From NCBI GenBank assembly GCA_964590645.1, contig CAZPYJ010000012.1, positions 44,539 to 108,538 on the forward strand: a DNA stretch of 64,000 nucleotides. Reading direction: 5' to 3'. The notes under the pieces are model-generated. The model did not search any database and was not told the origin of the DNA. It saw nothing but the letters and a program-made list of their open reading frames with translations. The stretch comes from JAGNHN01 sp964590645 (GTDB lineage Bacteria; Bacteroidota; Bacteroidia; Bacteroidales; JAGNHN01). The position numbers and the translations under genes were made by a program. Each line of letters opens with the position of its first letter. Positions within the stretch are counted from its first letter, which is position 1. Below are positions 1 to 8,971 of the stretch, piece after piece.

Positions 1-393
1 CTCCTTTTTTAACAAGGCTATCAGCTTGCTTTTCCCGGTAGGGACCTCCAGCTCAAGCTTGTTTTCCTTCAACACCTGGAGTGCCTCAGCAATAAATCCC
101 GTCTCGCCGTGATCCAGTAAATGATCCAGGTGGGCTACCATTGTATTGTTGCCTTTCTCCATCATCAAGGCCATTACCTTCTTTTCATCGTAAGCCTCAG
201 CTTCTCTTTCTTCCAGGGTGATGGCTCCCTGGGGACAGTGCCCGAGACAAGCTCCCAGCCCATCACAAAACAGGTCGCTGATCAGTCGGGCCTTCCCGTC
301 GATGAGCTGTAAAGCGCCTTCGTGACAGTTTGGGATGCATAATCCGCATCCGTCACATCGCTCTTCATTTATATGGACGATGGTTCTTTTCAT
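1..393 (-). CDS. [4Fe-4S] ferredoxin-type protein, 3' end cut by window
   Basis: The reading frame starts at an ATG at 393 and runs off the left edge (131 codons visible). The N-terminal part has a CxxCxxCxxxC cluster (CDGCGLCIPNC, about residues 13-23) and a second cysteine set (CDGLGACLGHCP, about residues 48-59), as expected for a two-cluster ferredoxin-like domain. The remaining visible part is helical and unassigned. It lies about 90 bp downstream of an Rrf2 regulator on the same strand. Rrf2-ferredoxin pairs often precede a hybrid cluster protein gene in anaerobic or nitrosative stress loci, so such a gene may lie left of the window; that is inference. The role is probably electron transfer. 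Confidence 0.8.
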   Translation of the reverse strand, partial: MKRTIVHINEERCDGCGLCIPNCHEGALQLIDGKARLISDLFCDGLGACLGHCPQGAITLEEREAEAYDEKKVMALMMEKGNNTMVAHLDHLLDHGETGFIAEALQVLKENKLELEVPTGKSKLIALLKKE

Positions 394-481
394 TCTTTTT
401 TTTTTAAGTATAAGGGCATTTAAGTAAACTATTGCGCAAATATACATAAAAAAGAATCATTCGTAAAAAGCGAGGGAAAAA

Positions 482-880
482 TCAGAGAAAATCAGCCAAA
501 GTATGATTGCTAAGATATTCTTTGAACTCTTTGGTCATTCTGGAAGCCACATTCGACATTATGCATTTGTCGAAGGGGCAGATGGTTCTCTCCATCGGGC
601 AGGCTTTGACCTCGATGGGTCCTTCAATAAGTTGGTAAATATCCAGGAGGCTGATTTGTTCAGCAGGTTTTTGTAATCGAAAACCGCCTGCAGGGCCTCG
701 GGAAGAACTGAGGAAACCTTCCTTCACGAGTCGTTGCATCACCTTGGCCACGTGGTGTCTTGAGGAGCCGGTGCGTTCGGCAATCTCCAATACATTCACC
801 AGTTTTTCGGATTGCCCTACCAAAACCATCCCGTGGATGGCGATGGATCCTGCTTCACTCAAGTTAACAATGCGTGCCAT
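482..880 (-). CDS. Rrf2 family transcriptional regulator
   Basis: This is a 132-residue protein of normal Rrf2 length. A winged helix-turn-helix occupies about residues 25-70, with the typical wing SSRGPAGGFRL. Three cysteines (C94, C101, C106) sit where NsrR/IscR-type members bind an iron-sulfur cluster, so it probably senses NO, oxygen or iron-sulfur status. It is followed on the same strand by the ferredoxin-type gene at the left edge, which is its likely target. Whether it is closer to NsrR or IscR cannot be told from sequence reading alone. Confidence 0.85.
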   Translation of the reverse strand: MARIVNLSEAGSIAIHGMVLVGQSEKLVNVLEIAERTGSSRHHVAKVMQRLVKEGFLSSSRGPAGGFRLQKPAEQISLLDIYQLIEGPIEVKACPMERTICPFDKCIMSNVASRMTKEFKEYLSNHTLADFL

Positions 881-968
881 TCTATTAAGGTATTGTGGTG
901 CGTAAATTTACACATAATTCATTAACCGCATAATTTTCGTTAATTTGCTAAAGCAAATCTTTCCACTT

Positions 969-1337
969 ATGAATGCATCCGTTTCCAAAGTCGCGATCTT
1001 TTTGCGATGGTTGGCCAGGGCAGTGGGTCTGGTTAGTGTCGTTTTTTTTCTGGTGTACTTTGTGTCCACCGGTTTTGGCTTTTTGCGCGATGAGCTGAAG
1101 CTGGAAGCCAGTTCGGTGAGTTTTATGATTTTTTCTGCAAGCGTCGGGTACATTGTTGCCTGGTTTTCGGAACTTATTGGCGGAATCATTCTGGTAGTAG
1201 GAGGCGGTATTCTGGCAATATATCTGATGTTTCTGGGCGGCTGGTACGGATTGGAAGGGGGGATGATCTATGGTTTACCCTTCCTGTTCCCAGGGATATT
1301 ATTTCTGTTGGCGGATAAGAGTTCTAAAAAATTATAA
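969..1337 (+). CDS. small multi-pass membrane protein, unknown function
   Basis: The protein has 122 residues starting at the ATG at 969; an in-frame TTG at 945 is less likely. Hydrophobic segments lie at about residues 6-32, 48-90 and 95-115, giving roughly three or four membrane spans, with many Gly and aromatic residues and a KKL C-terminus. It is divergent from the Rrf2 gene and 2 bp ahead of the DJ-1 family gene, so the two are probably cotranscribed. I do not recognise the family. Confidence 0.6.
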   Translation: MNASVSKVAIFLRWLARAVGLVSVVFFLVYFVSTGFGFLRDELKLEASSVSFMIFSASVGYIVAWFSELIGGIILVVGGGILAIYLMFLGGWYGLEGGMIYGLPFLFPGILFLLADKSSKKL

Positions 1338-1339
1338 GA

Positions 1340-1861
1340 ATGATGCAAAAAGTACTTGCATTGGTGTCAGCTGATTTTGAGGATCTTGAGCTGTGGTATC
1401 CTGTATTGCGTTTACGGGAAGCAGGGTACGAGGTAATCCTGGCAGCTGAAAATGCCGGGCAAACGTATAGAGGAAAGTATGGCGTTCCTGCCGTCAGCGA
1501 TATTTCCTTTGCTGAAATGAATCCGGATGATTATGCAGCCGTCCTCGTTCCCGGGGGCTGGGCACCGGATCGCTTGCGGCGTTACCCTGAGGTGATTCGC
1601 CTGATCCGCCTGATGGATCAAGAAGGGAAACCGATTGGTCAGATCTGCCACGCAGGATGGGTGCTCATTTCAGCAGGAGTATTGAAAGGCAGAAAAGTGA
1701 CCAGTACACCCGGAATTAAGGATGATATGGTCAATGCCGGTGCTGAATGGATCGACGCTCCAGTAGTGGTGGATGAACATTTGGTTTCTTCCCGCAGACC
1801 CCCCGACCTTCCTGCGTACCTCAAGGCTTTCATACAAGTAATGGAGGCAAAATATCAATAA
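1340..1861 (+). CDS. DJ-1/PfpI family protein
   Basis: The 173-residue protein has the class I glutamine amidotransferase-like fold of PfpI/YhbO proteins. The nucleophile elbow QICHAGW places the reactive cysteine at C103, and the conserved acidic residue of the family is at about E14. The strand-turn VLVPGGWAPD (about residues 68-77) is also typical. Members act as stress proteins, reported as deglycases or glyoxalase III or as intracellular peptidases; which applies here is not decidable. It directly follows the small membrane protein gene. Confidence 0.85.
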   Translation: MMQKVLALVSADFEDLELWYPVLRLREAGYEVILAAENAGQTYRGKYGVPAVSDISFAEMNPDDYAAVLVPGGWAPDRLRRYPEVIRLIRLMDQEGKPIGQICHAGWVLISAGVLKGRKVTSTPGIKDDMVNAGAEWIDAPVVVDEHLVSSRRPPDLPAYLKAFIQVMEAKYQ

Positions 1862-1916
1862 CTTGATTCTTTCTTTTTTCAGTTTTTTATCATTTTAAAA
1901 CAAAGGCTCTGATTCA

Positions 1917-2762
1917 ATGATGCATTTTGGTGGCTTTCCGGAGGGCAATCCTCCCCTTGAGCATTCCTCTGTTGTAATTTTGCCCATACCGTATGATGGT
2001 ACAAGCACCTGGCTGAAAGGGGCCGATGGGGGGCCAGAGGCCTTGCTCGAGGCTTCGGCAAATATGGAGCTTTATGATATCGAAACCGATTCGGAGGTAT
2101 GGTTGAAAGGCATCCATACGGCTGATCCTGTGCTTGAAAATGAAAGCCCGGAAGCGATGGTGGATGCCGTCCGTTCGCGAGTAGGTGCCTACCTTGAAAA
2201 AGGGAAGCTTGTTGTCGGTGTGGGCGGCGAGCACAGCGTAAGCATCGGCAATGTGCAAGCCTGTGCTGCACATTATAAAGATTTATGTGTACTGCAGATT
2301 GATGCGCACGCCGACTTGAGGGATTCCTACGAAGGCAGTCCGAATAACCACGCCTGTGTGATGGCCCGTGTAAAGGATATCCTGCCTTTTGTCCAGGTAG
2401 GCATCCGGAGTATGGATGTGGAGGAATTGAAGAATATGGATAAAGACCGGGTAATCTTCGGTAATGAGATTGATCCGGAGGATCACTGGATGGATCGTGC
2501 CCTTGGCCTGCTCAGTCCCAATGTTTTCATTACCATTGATCTCGACGGACTGGATCCCTCCATTATGCCGTCCACCGGTACACCTGAGCCGGGGGGATTA
2601 TTATGGTATCCCTTGCTGCGTTTCCTGAAGAAAGTGAGTCAGCAGCACAATATCGTGGGCTTTGATCTTGTGGAATTGATGCCCAATTCTCTGAACAGGG
2701 CTCCCGACTTTCTGGCTTCCAAGCTTTTGTACAAAATCTTGTCTTATAAATATCATCAATAA
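1917..2762 (+). CDS. speB: agmatinase / ureohydrolase family protein
   Basis: This is a 281-residue arginase-fold hydrolase. The manganese-binding motifs are all present: GGEHS (103-107), DAHADLRD (129-136) and DLDGLDPS (208-215), followed by the family signature STGTPEPGG. The reaction is most likely agmatine to putrescine plus urea. A deoxyhypusine-synthase-like gene begins 11 bp downstream, so the pair fits polyamine synthesis. Other ureohydrolases (guanidinobutyrase, arginase) share these motifs, so the substrate is inferred from length and context. Confidence 0.85.
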   Translation: MMHFGGFPEGNPPLEHSSVVILPIPYDGTSTWLKGADGGPEALLEASANMELYDIETDSEVWLKGIHTADPVLENESPEAMVDAVRSRVGAYLEKGKLVVGVGGEHSVSIGNVQACAAHYKDLCVLQIDAHADLRDSYEGSPNNHACVMARVKDILPFVQVGIRSMDVEELKNMDKDRVIFGNEIDPEDHWMDRALGLLSPNVFITIDLDGLDPSIMPSTGTPEPGGLLWYPLLRFLKKVSQQHNIVGFDLVELMPNSLNRAPDFLASKLLYKILSYKYHQ

Positions 2763-2773
2763 ACCTCAGAAAA

Positions 2774-3790
2774 ATGGATAGAAAAGATCTTCTGAAAGAA
2801 ACCATCCGTCACATTGATATCAAACAAATCGATGCCCGCCCGATGATAGATGCGATGCGGGATATGTCCTTCTCAAGCCGGGATACGGCTGTGGCAGCAG
2901 ATATCTTTAACCGGATGCTGGCCGATGAAGGCTGTTCCACAATGCTAACCCTGGCCGGAAGCACCAGTGCCGGCGGTTGTATGCAGGTGTATGTGGATAT
3001 GGTTAAAAGCAATATGATCGATGCCATTGTAGCCACCGGTGCCGCTATTGTGGATATGGATTTCTTCGAGGCCTTGGGTTTCAAGCACTACAAAGGCACA
3101 CCCTTTATCGATGATAAGCATCTGCGCAACAATTACATCGACAGGATCTATGATACTTTTATTGATGAGGAGGATCTGCAATACTGCGATGCCACCATTA
3201 AGGAAATTGCCAATACCCTCGAAGCCAGGCCTTATAGTTCAAGGGAGTTTATTCGTGAGATGGGGCGATGGCTGGTAGACAATGCCGTCAAGAAGGACAG
3301 TTTGGTTCAGGCTTGTTTTGAACACGATGTGCCTATATTCTGCCCCGCTTTCAGCGATAGTTCTGCAGGATTTGGATTGGTGATGCATCAGGTGGAGAAT
3401 CCGGACAATCATTTATCCATTGATTCTGTGAGGGATTTTCGCGAACTGACTGAGATCAAGATCCAGGCGGGAGAGACTGGCTTGTTTATGATCGGGGGTG
3501 GGGTGCCAAAGAATTTTGCACAGGACACGGTGGTTTGCGCCGAGCTTTTGGGGGTGGAATCTCCGATGCATAAATATGCTGTACAAATAACTGTGGCGGA
3601 CGTTCGCGATGGCGCCTGCTCCAGTTCCACTCTCAAGGAGGCTTCCTCCTGGGGGAAAGTGGATACGGTGTATGAGCAAATGGTGTATGCTGAAGCCACC
3701 ACTGTCCTGCCACTGATTGCAGCCTATGCTTATCAGAAAGGACATTGGAAAAACCGCAAACAGCACCGCTGGGCACGTTTGTTCCAATAG
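2774..3790 (+). CDS. deoxyhypusine synthase-like protein
   Basis: The 338-residue protein has the deoxyhypusine synthase fold. An NAD-binding glycine-rich segment (LAGSTSAGGC, about 60-69), the conserved DSSAGF region near 195-200, GGGVPKNF (241-248) and the SSWGKVD segment are seen. K295 in the last matches the catalytic lysine that carries the aminobutyl intermediate in eukaryotic enzymes. Bacteria have no eIF5A, and some bacterial homologues have been described as acting on free polyamines. Its position 11 bp after the agmatinase gene suggests a polyamine aminobutyltransferase role. The true acceptor is unknown. Confidence 0.8.
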   Translation: MDRKDLLKETIRHIDIKQIDARPMIDAMRDMSFSSRDTAVAADIFNRMLADEGCSTMLTLAGSTSAGGCMQVYVDMVKSNMIDAIVATGAAIVDMDFFEALGFKHYKGTPFIDDKHLRNNYIDRIYDTFIDEEDLQYCDATIKEIANTLEARPYSSREFIREMGRWLVDNAVKKDSLVQACFEHDVPIFCPAFSDSSAGFGLVMHQVENPDNHLSIDSVRDFRELTEIKIQAGETGLFMIGGGVPKNFAQDTVVCAELLGVESPMHKYAVQITVADVRDGACSSSTLKEASSWGKVDTVYEQMVYAEATTVLPLIAAYAYQKGHWKNRKQHRWARLFQ

Positions 3791-3818
3791 CCTGCTTGTA
3801 TCTTTTTTTTTTGCTGGC

Positions 3819-4763
3819 CTAGTTTGGCGGAAACAATCCCTGTTGCGGAGGAGCGGGGGGACGCGCTTTTTTATCCTGTGGCTGGTTTCGGGCATCCACA
3901 TCCCGGATTAGCTGCCATCTCCCGTTTTCTTCCACAAAAGCATCCTGAATATGCCCCTCCGGCACCAAAAAGGCAGGATTGCCTTCCAGAGAAGGGTTCA
4001 GTGGGGCAAGCCTGTCGAAAACAATCATCGGACGGAATACCTCCTTTTCGACGACCCGCCGGTTCCTTTTGCGCTCTTTCCGGATGAAGGCCTGTGTGTC
4101 ATACCTTAGGGTCATACTGGCTCTGCCAGCGTATTCAAAAAGAATGCGTCGCTGCCTGCCCGGCATCCCTCGGAACAAATAATGGCCAAAGGCCGGACTG
4201 TCCCCACCCTTGAAGTGCAGTACCTCGATGAGCTTTCTGTTCACCTGCGGATGATTGCCATCCCAACCCAAGAGAGTATAATAGGTTCTTCCCCGGCTTT
4301 TCAAAGGGATAATCTCATAATACAGGGCCCCAAACCAATTCTCAGCAGACAATAGGGCCTCCTCGATCTGCTCTGTCTCATCAGAACAGTCTTCGAGCCA
4401 GTGAGTATGGTATCGCTTGTGCCGGGGATTCCAACTTTGAATCACACCATAATAGGTAAAGGTCCCATCCTGATGAGGGACATACCAGGTAAAAATTCGG
4501 AACTGCCGGTCGGAAGACATCAAAATGCTAATGCGGTTCAGGGAGTCAAAGGGATACTTGCAAAGGGGATCCTGGCGCAATGCCTCATCCAGCCTTTCCA
4601 TCAGCAAGAGATTGGCTTCGAAACGTTCTGCCTGGGTGGGCAGATTTAAAACACGCCAGTGCAGCTCACGCATTTCCTCTTCCAACAGCAACATCGACTG
4701 CCCTTTTGAGGAAAAGGCCAGGCTGAGAAAAAGAAGCAACAGACTTACAACAATCCTAAACAT
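3819..4763 (-). CDS. secreted protein of unknown function
   Basis: A 314-residue protein begins with a clear signal peptide (MFRIVVSLLLLFLSLAFSSK, then GQ), so it is exported. The mature part is rich in Trp, Tyr and charged residues (for example FTWYVPHQDGTFTYYG and YTLLGWDGNH) and looks like a folded globular domain without repeats. It has no close same-strand neighbour and converges on the deoxyhypusine-synthase-like gene. I do not recognise the family; similar lengths with signal peptides are common among Bacteroidota-only proteins. Confidence 0.7.
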   Translation of the reverse strand: MFRIVVSLLLLFLSLAFSSKGQSMLLLEEEMRELHWRVLNLPTQAERFEANLLLMERLDEALRQDPLCKYPFDSLNRISILMSSDRQFRIFTWYVPHQDGTFTYYGVIQSWNPRHKRYHTHWLEDCSDETEQIEEALLSAENWFGALYYEIIPLKSRGRTYYTLLGWDGNHPQVNRKLIEVLHFKGGDSPAFGHYLFRGMPGRQRRILFEYAGRASMTLRYDTQAFIRKERKRNRRVVEKEVFRPMIVFDRLAPLNPSLEGNPAFLVPEGHIQDAFVEENGRWQLIRDVDARNQPQDKKARPPAPPQQGLFPPN

Positions 4764-4830
4764 CGCAATCTGAGGTAGAAGTCAGAGGCTGTTATCCCAG
4801 CCCCATTGTTCTTCAAAAATAGATAAAGGT

Positions 4831-4861
4831 TTTGTTATTAAAAGAAATCTTTCTACTTTTG
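4831..4861 (+). promoter_or_regulatory. sigma-A promoter of rpmE2
   Basis: TTTG at 4831-4834 and TACTTTTG at 4854-4861 are separated by 19 bp, an exact match to the Bacteroidota -33/-7 consensus (TTTG, TAnnTTTG). The start codon of rpmE2 lies 26 bp downstream. Confidence 0.8.
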
Positions 4862-4887
4862 CCGACCTGAAATCAGAGGCTAAAACA

Positions 4888-5157
4888 ATGAAGAAAGATA
4901 TCCATCCAAAGGAGTATAGAAAAGTGGTTTTCCAGGATATGTCCAATGGCTACGCTTTTCTTACCAAGTCGACCGTGCGCAGCAAAGAAACCATTAAATG
5001 GGAAGACGGCAATGAATATCCGCTGGTGAAGCTGGAGATTTCCAATACCTCACATCCTTTCTTCACCGGTAAGATGAAGCTGGTGGATACAGCCGGTCGT
5101 GTGGACAAATTCAAGAGCCGCTATCAGAAGCATTACGACAACAAGGCGAACAAATAA
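4888..5157 (+). CDS. rpmE2: 50S ribosomal protein L31, type B
   Basis: The 89-residue protein starts MKKDIHPKEYRKVVFQD and carries the L31 core HPFFTGKMKLVDTAGRVDKF near residues 51-70. The zinc-binding CxxC cysteines of type A L31 are absent, and the internal insertion marks type B. It is a component of the large ribosomal subunit at the subunit interface. It is a single-gene transcription unit with a consensus promoter upstream and a strong hairpin terminator 26 bp downstream. Confidence 0.97.
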   Translation: MKKDIHPKEYRKVVFQDMSNGYAFLTKSTVRSKETIKWEDGNEYPLVKLEISNTSHPFFTGKMKLVDTAGRVDKFKSRYQKHYDNKANK

Positions 5158-5182
5158 GCACCGCCTGATAAAGTATTTGGAA

Positions 5183-5207
5183 AAGTCCTCGATGAGGACT
5201 TTTTTTG
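5183..5207 (+). terminator. rho-independent terminator after rpmE2
   Basis: A perfect stem AGTCCTC-GAT-GAGGACT is followed directly by a run of seven T. It ends the L31 transcript. Confidence 0.9.
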
Positions 5208-5248
5208 TTTAGCCAAATATCCGCTTGTACTCACTTCAGGATAAGTTT

Positions 5249-6439
5249 ATGAAAACCAGTTTAATCCTCTTTGATGATTCCAATCGTATCGATCTGCTGC
5301 CGCTGACTTTCACCCGGCCGGTGGCCGACATCCGCTTAGGCATACTGAACATAAGAGAAAAGTGGGAAATGATGCTGGGAATGCCTTCTTCCAGTTTGAC
5401 GGAAAGTTATCTGGCAGGAAAGTTTCCGCTGCGCACAGCAGAAGAAAATTTGCTTGTCAATGCTGCTGTATTGCCCGATGCCGCGCTGGTAGAAAGAATC
5501 CGCACAATGCAGCCGGGAGAGGCCCTGGTGCAGGATGAGTGCATTCTTGCGCAATGTGTGAAGGAAGAAGAGCTGGCTGATGCAGAAAACAGAAAAAAAC
5601 CTGCAACACTGATCGCCTGGGATAATCCGCTGCGCAAGCTTTCCCGGCCCTGGGATGTCTTCAGAATGAATGCGGAAGAAATATTGATTGATTTTAAACG
5701 TCTCACGGAAAATAAAATCTCCCAGGACCTCGATCCATCCAATCGCATCAGCGGCAAACATCCTTTCTTTATTGAAGAAGGCGCCGATATCCGGGCTTCT
5801 GTTTTTAATACCGATGAAGGCCCTGTGTATATCGGGAAAAATGCCAAAGTGATGGAAGGCTGCCTGATCCGCGGGCCCTTTGCCCTGGGGGAAGGAGCTA
5901 GCCTGAAAATGGGGGCGAAGATATACGGGGGAACGACGGTGGGTCCTTACTGCAAGGCAGGAGGTGAACTGAATAATGTCGTGATGTTTGGTAATGCCAA
6001 CAAAGCGCACGAAGGTTTTCTTGGAAATGCCGTCATTGGCGAATGGTGCAATATAGGGGCGGATTCCAACAACTCTAATCTGAAAAACACCTATGAAGAA
6101 GTAAAAATGTGGAGCTACCGGCAGGAACGCTTTGTTTCTACCGGTTTGCAGTTTGCCGGACTGATAATGGGTGACCACTCCAAGTGTGGGATCAATACAA
6201 TGTTCAATACCGGTACGGTAGTGGGGGTGAATTGCAACATTTACGGGGCAGGTTTTCAACGAAATTTTATTCCTTCCTTTAGCTGGGGAGGTGCATCCGG
6301 TTTCCAGTTGTACGACCTCGACAAGGCAATGAAAGTGGCTGAGAATGTGATGATTCGCAGGGGCACGATATTTGATAATGAAGACGCCGCCATCTTCAAC
6401 CACCTCCACGGAATGGCGAAAGACCGTATCCGGCACTAA
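5249..6439 (+). CDS. GlmU-like sugar nucleotidyltransferase family protein
   Basis: The 396-residue protein starts at the ATG at 5249 (MKTSLILFDD). An N-terminal part of about 190 residues resembles a reduced nucleotidyltransferase domain (LTFTRPVADIRLG). A C-terminal left-handed beta-helix of hexapeptide repeats follows (VYIGKNAKVMEGCLIRG, then AVIGEWCNIGADSNNSNLK). This arrangement matches the Bacteroidota GlmU-like family, which is distinct from true GlmU. The likely role is in sugar-1-phosphate uridylylation or acetyl transfer for cell-envelope precursors. It is followed 31 bp later by lon on the same strand. Confidence 0.8.
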   Translation: MKTSLILFDDSNRIDLLPLTFTRPVADIRLGILNIREKWEMMLGMPSSSLTESYLAGKFPLRTAEENLLVNAAVLPDAALVERIRTMQPGEALVQDECILAQCVKEEELADAENRKKPATLIAWDNPLRKLSRPWDVFRMNAEEILIDFKRLTENKISQDLDPSNRISGKHPFFIEEGADIRASVFNTDEGPVYIGKNAKVMEGCLIRGPFALGEGASLKMGAKIYGGTTVGPYCKAGGELNNVVMFGNANKAHEGFLGNAVIGEWCNIGADSNNSNLKNTYEEVKMWSYRQERFVSTGLQFAGLIMGDHSKCGINTMFNTGTVVGVNCNIYGAGFQRNFIPSFSWGGASGFQLYDLDKAMKVAENVMIRRGTIFDNEDAAIFNHLHGMAKDRIRH

Positions 6440-6470
6440 AGCCGGAAGGCGGGAATATTAAAAGACAAAG

Positions 6471-8963
6471 ATGATGTTCGATCAGGATATACTCAATTTA
6501 TCTGACCTTATTGACGGGGATACCGAATTCATCCCCTTGATCTCCTCGGAAGAGGAACAACAAATGCAGGAAGAAGATGTGCCGGAAAGCTTACCCATTC
6601 TTCCTTTGCGTAACACAGTGCTTTTCCCCGGCGTAGTCATCCCTATTACGGTAGGGCGGGATAAATCCATCAAACTGATCAGGGAATCCTATCAGGGGGA
6701 TCGCATCATTGGCGTATTGGCTCAAAAAGATGCCGAACTGGAAGATCCGGGGCCGGAGGACATTTTCAGGGTAGGCACGGTTGCCCACATCATCAAGTTA
6801 TTGCAGATGCCGGATGGCAATACCACAGCCATTATCCAGGGCAAAAGACGATTCGGACTGGATGCCATCATACAGGAACAGCCATATCTGAAAGCAAGTG
6901 TTTCGCCTTATTTAGACCAGAATCCTGAAATAACACCGAAAGAGGACGAAGCAGCGGCAATGTTTGAGTCTCTCAGGGAACTGTCGCTGGAAATCATCCA
7001 CAATTCACCCAATATCCCTTCCGACGCATCCTTTGCCATTAAAAACATTGAAAGCCCTGTCTTTCTGGTCAATTTCATCTCCTCCAATCTCAATATTGAT
7101 GTCAAGGAGAAGCAGCAGTTGCTGGAAATATCCGACCAGGCTGAGAGGGCCAGCCAGGTGCTCAGATATCTCACCCGTGAATTACAGATGCTGGAGATCA
7201 AGAACCAGATCCAGAGCAAAGTCAAGCACGATATCGATAAGCAACAGCGCGATTATATCCTCAATCAGCAATTAAAAACGATACAGGAGGAGCTGGGGGG
7301 CAGCCCCATTGAACAGCAGGTGGAAGAGCTGAAGAAAAAGGCATCCGCAAAAAAATGGAGCAAGGATGTGAAAGCCAGCTTTGAAAAGGAGCTGAGCAAG
7401 CTGCAAAGGATGAATCCTGCAGCAGCAGAGTATTCCGTGCATTCAAATTATCTGGAAGTATTGGTAGACCTGCCCTGGGGAGTGTATACCGAGGATAATT
7501 TTGACCTAAATCGTGCCCAACGTATCCTCGACAATGACCATTACGGCCTGGAGAAAGTCAAGGATAGGATTATTGAACACCTTGCGGTTCTCAAGCTCAA
7601 AGGCAACCTTAAATCACCCATTATCTGTCTGGTGGGGCCTCCGGGAGTAGGCAAAACTTCCTTGGGGAAATCCATTGCCAATGCACTGGGACGCAGGTAT
7701 ATCCGTATGAGTCTGGGCGGATTGAGGGACGAGGCAGAAATCCGCGGTCACCGCAAAACCTATATCGGAGCAATGCCGGGGCGCATCATTCAGAGCCTTA
7801 GAAAGGCCAAATCCTCCAACCCGGTTTTTGTGCTGGATGAGATTGATAAAGTGAGTGGCAACACCGTGAGCGGCGATCCCAGCGCAGCCCTGCTGGAGGT
7901 ACTGGATCCCGAGCAGAATATCGCCTTTTATGATAATTTCCTGGAGATAGAATACGACCTTTCCAAAGTGATGTTTATCGCCACCGCTAACACCCTGATG
8001 AATGTCCACCCGGCCCTTCGCGACAGAATGGAGGTGATCGATATCAACGGATACCTCTTGGAAGAAAAGGTAGAAATTGCCCGAAGGCACTTGATCCCCA
8101 GGCAACTGGAAGAGAACGGGATTAAGAAAACCCTGCTTTCCTTTGGCAAAAAAGTCATTGAAAGACTGGTGGAAGACTATACCCGTGAATCAGGTGTACG
8201 TCAACTGGAGAAAACCATTGCCAAGGTGTGCCGGAATAAGGCGAAAGACATCGCAATGGAGCGATCTTATGAAAAGAAGCTTACAGAAACGGAACTGGAG
8301 GACATTCTTGGAGCACCCATCTTTAAAAAAGAAAGAAGCTTTACCAATAAAATTGCAGGTATTGCTACCGGACTTGCCTGGACACAGGTAGGAGGGGAGA
8401 TCCTCTTTATTGAGGTCAGTCTCAGTCGTGGGAAAGGAAACCTCACCCTAACCGGAAACCTGGGAGAGGTGATGAAAGAAAGCGCTTCACTCGCTTATGA
8501 GTTTATCAAATCACACTCAGCTGAGCTGGAGATAGATCCCAGGGTATTTCCCTTCTGGAATGTACACATCCATATCCCGGAAGGAGCCACGCCAAAAGAC
8601 GGCCCCTCTGCCGGAATCGCAATGTTTACTGCCCTGGCCTCCGCATTCACCCAGCGAAAAGTAAAGGCAATGACCGCGATGACAGGGGAGATCACCCTGC
8701 GGGGCAAAGTCCTGCCGGTAGGCGGAATTAAGGAGAAAATCCTGGCAGCCAAAAGAGCCAAGGTAAAAGATGTCATCCTGTCTAAAGACAACAGTAAGGA
8801 TTTGCGGGACATCAAGGAGGCCTATATTGAAGGCCTTCGTTTCCACTTTGTGGAGGAGATGATGGAAGTGTTGGATGCTGCACTGCTGAATACAAAAGTG
8901 GAAAAGCCTGTCGATATTTTGGCAGCTTTAAAGGAGCTGCCACAAAACCATAACCCATCCTGA
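6471..8963 (+). CDS. lon: ATP-dependent protease Lon
   Basis: This 830-residue protein has the complete Lon architecture. An N-terminal LON substrate-binding domain (PILPLRNTVLFPGVVIPITV, about 42-61) and a coiled-coil linker precede the AAA+ module, with Walker A GPPGVGKTS near residue 390 and Walker B VFVLDEIDK. The C-terminal S16 protease domain carries the catalytic serine in PKDGPSAGIAM (about 710) and the lysine in GGIKEKILAA (about 754). It degrades misfolded and regulatory proteins in the cytoplasm. Start MMFDQD; no truncation or missing residue was seen. Confidence 0.97.
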   Translation: MMFDQDILNLSDLIDGDTEFIPLISSEEEQQMQEEDVPESLPILPLRNTVLFPGVVIPITVGRDKSIKLIRESYQGDRIIGVLAQKDAELEDPGPEDIFRVGTVAHIIKLLQMPDGNTTAIIQGKRRFGLDAIIQEQPYLKASVSPYLDQNPEITPKEDEAAAMFESLRELSLEIIHNSPNIPSDASFAIKNIESPVFLVNFISSNLNIDVKEKQQLLEISDQAERASQVLRYLTRELQMLEIKNQIQSKVKHDIDKQQRDYILNQQLKTIQEELGGSPIEQQVEELKKKASAKKWSKDVKASFEKELSKLQRMNPAAAEYSVHSNYLEVLVDLPWGVYTEDNFDLNRAQRILDNDHYGLEKVKDRIIEHLAVLKLKGNLKSPIICLVGPPGVGKTSLGKSIANALGRRYIRMSLGGLRDEAEIRGHRKTYIGAMPGRIIQSLRKAKSSNPVFVLDEIDKVSGNTVSGDPSAALLEVLDPEQNIAFYDNFLEIEYDLSKVMFIATANTLMNVHPALRDRMEVIDINGYLLEEKVEIARRHLIPRQLEENGIKKTLLSFGKKVIERLVEDYTRESGVRQLEKTIAKVCRNKAKDIAMERSYEKKLTETELEDILGAPIFKKERSFTNKIAGIATGLAWTQVGGEILFIEVSLSRGKGNLTLTGNLGEVMKESASLAYEFIKSHSAELEIDPRVFPFWNVHIHIPEGATPKDGPSAGIAMFTALASAFTQRKVKAMTAMTGEITLRGKVLPVGGIKEKILAAKRAKVKDVILSKDNSKDLRDIKEAYIEGLRFHFVEEMMEVLDAALLNTKVEKPVDILAALKELPQNHNPS

Positions 8964-8971
8964 GCTTTCCA

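Noticed and set aside
5336..6436. Long open frame on the minus strand (about 366 codons)
   Set aside because: It is entirely antisense to the GlmU-like gene, whose motifs and beta-helix repeats are clear; the antisense product has no domain.
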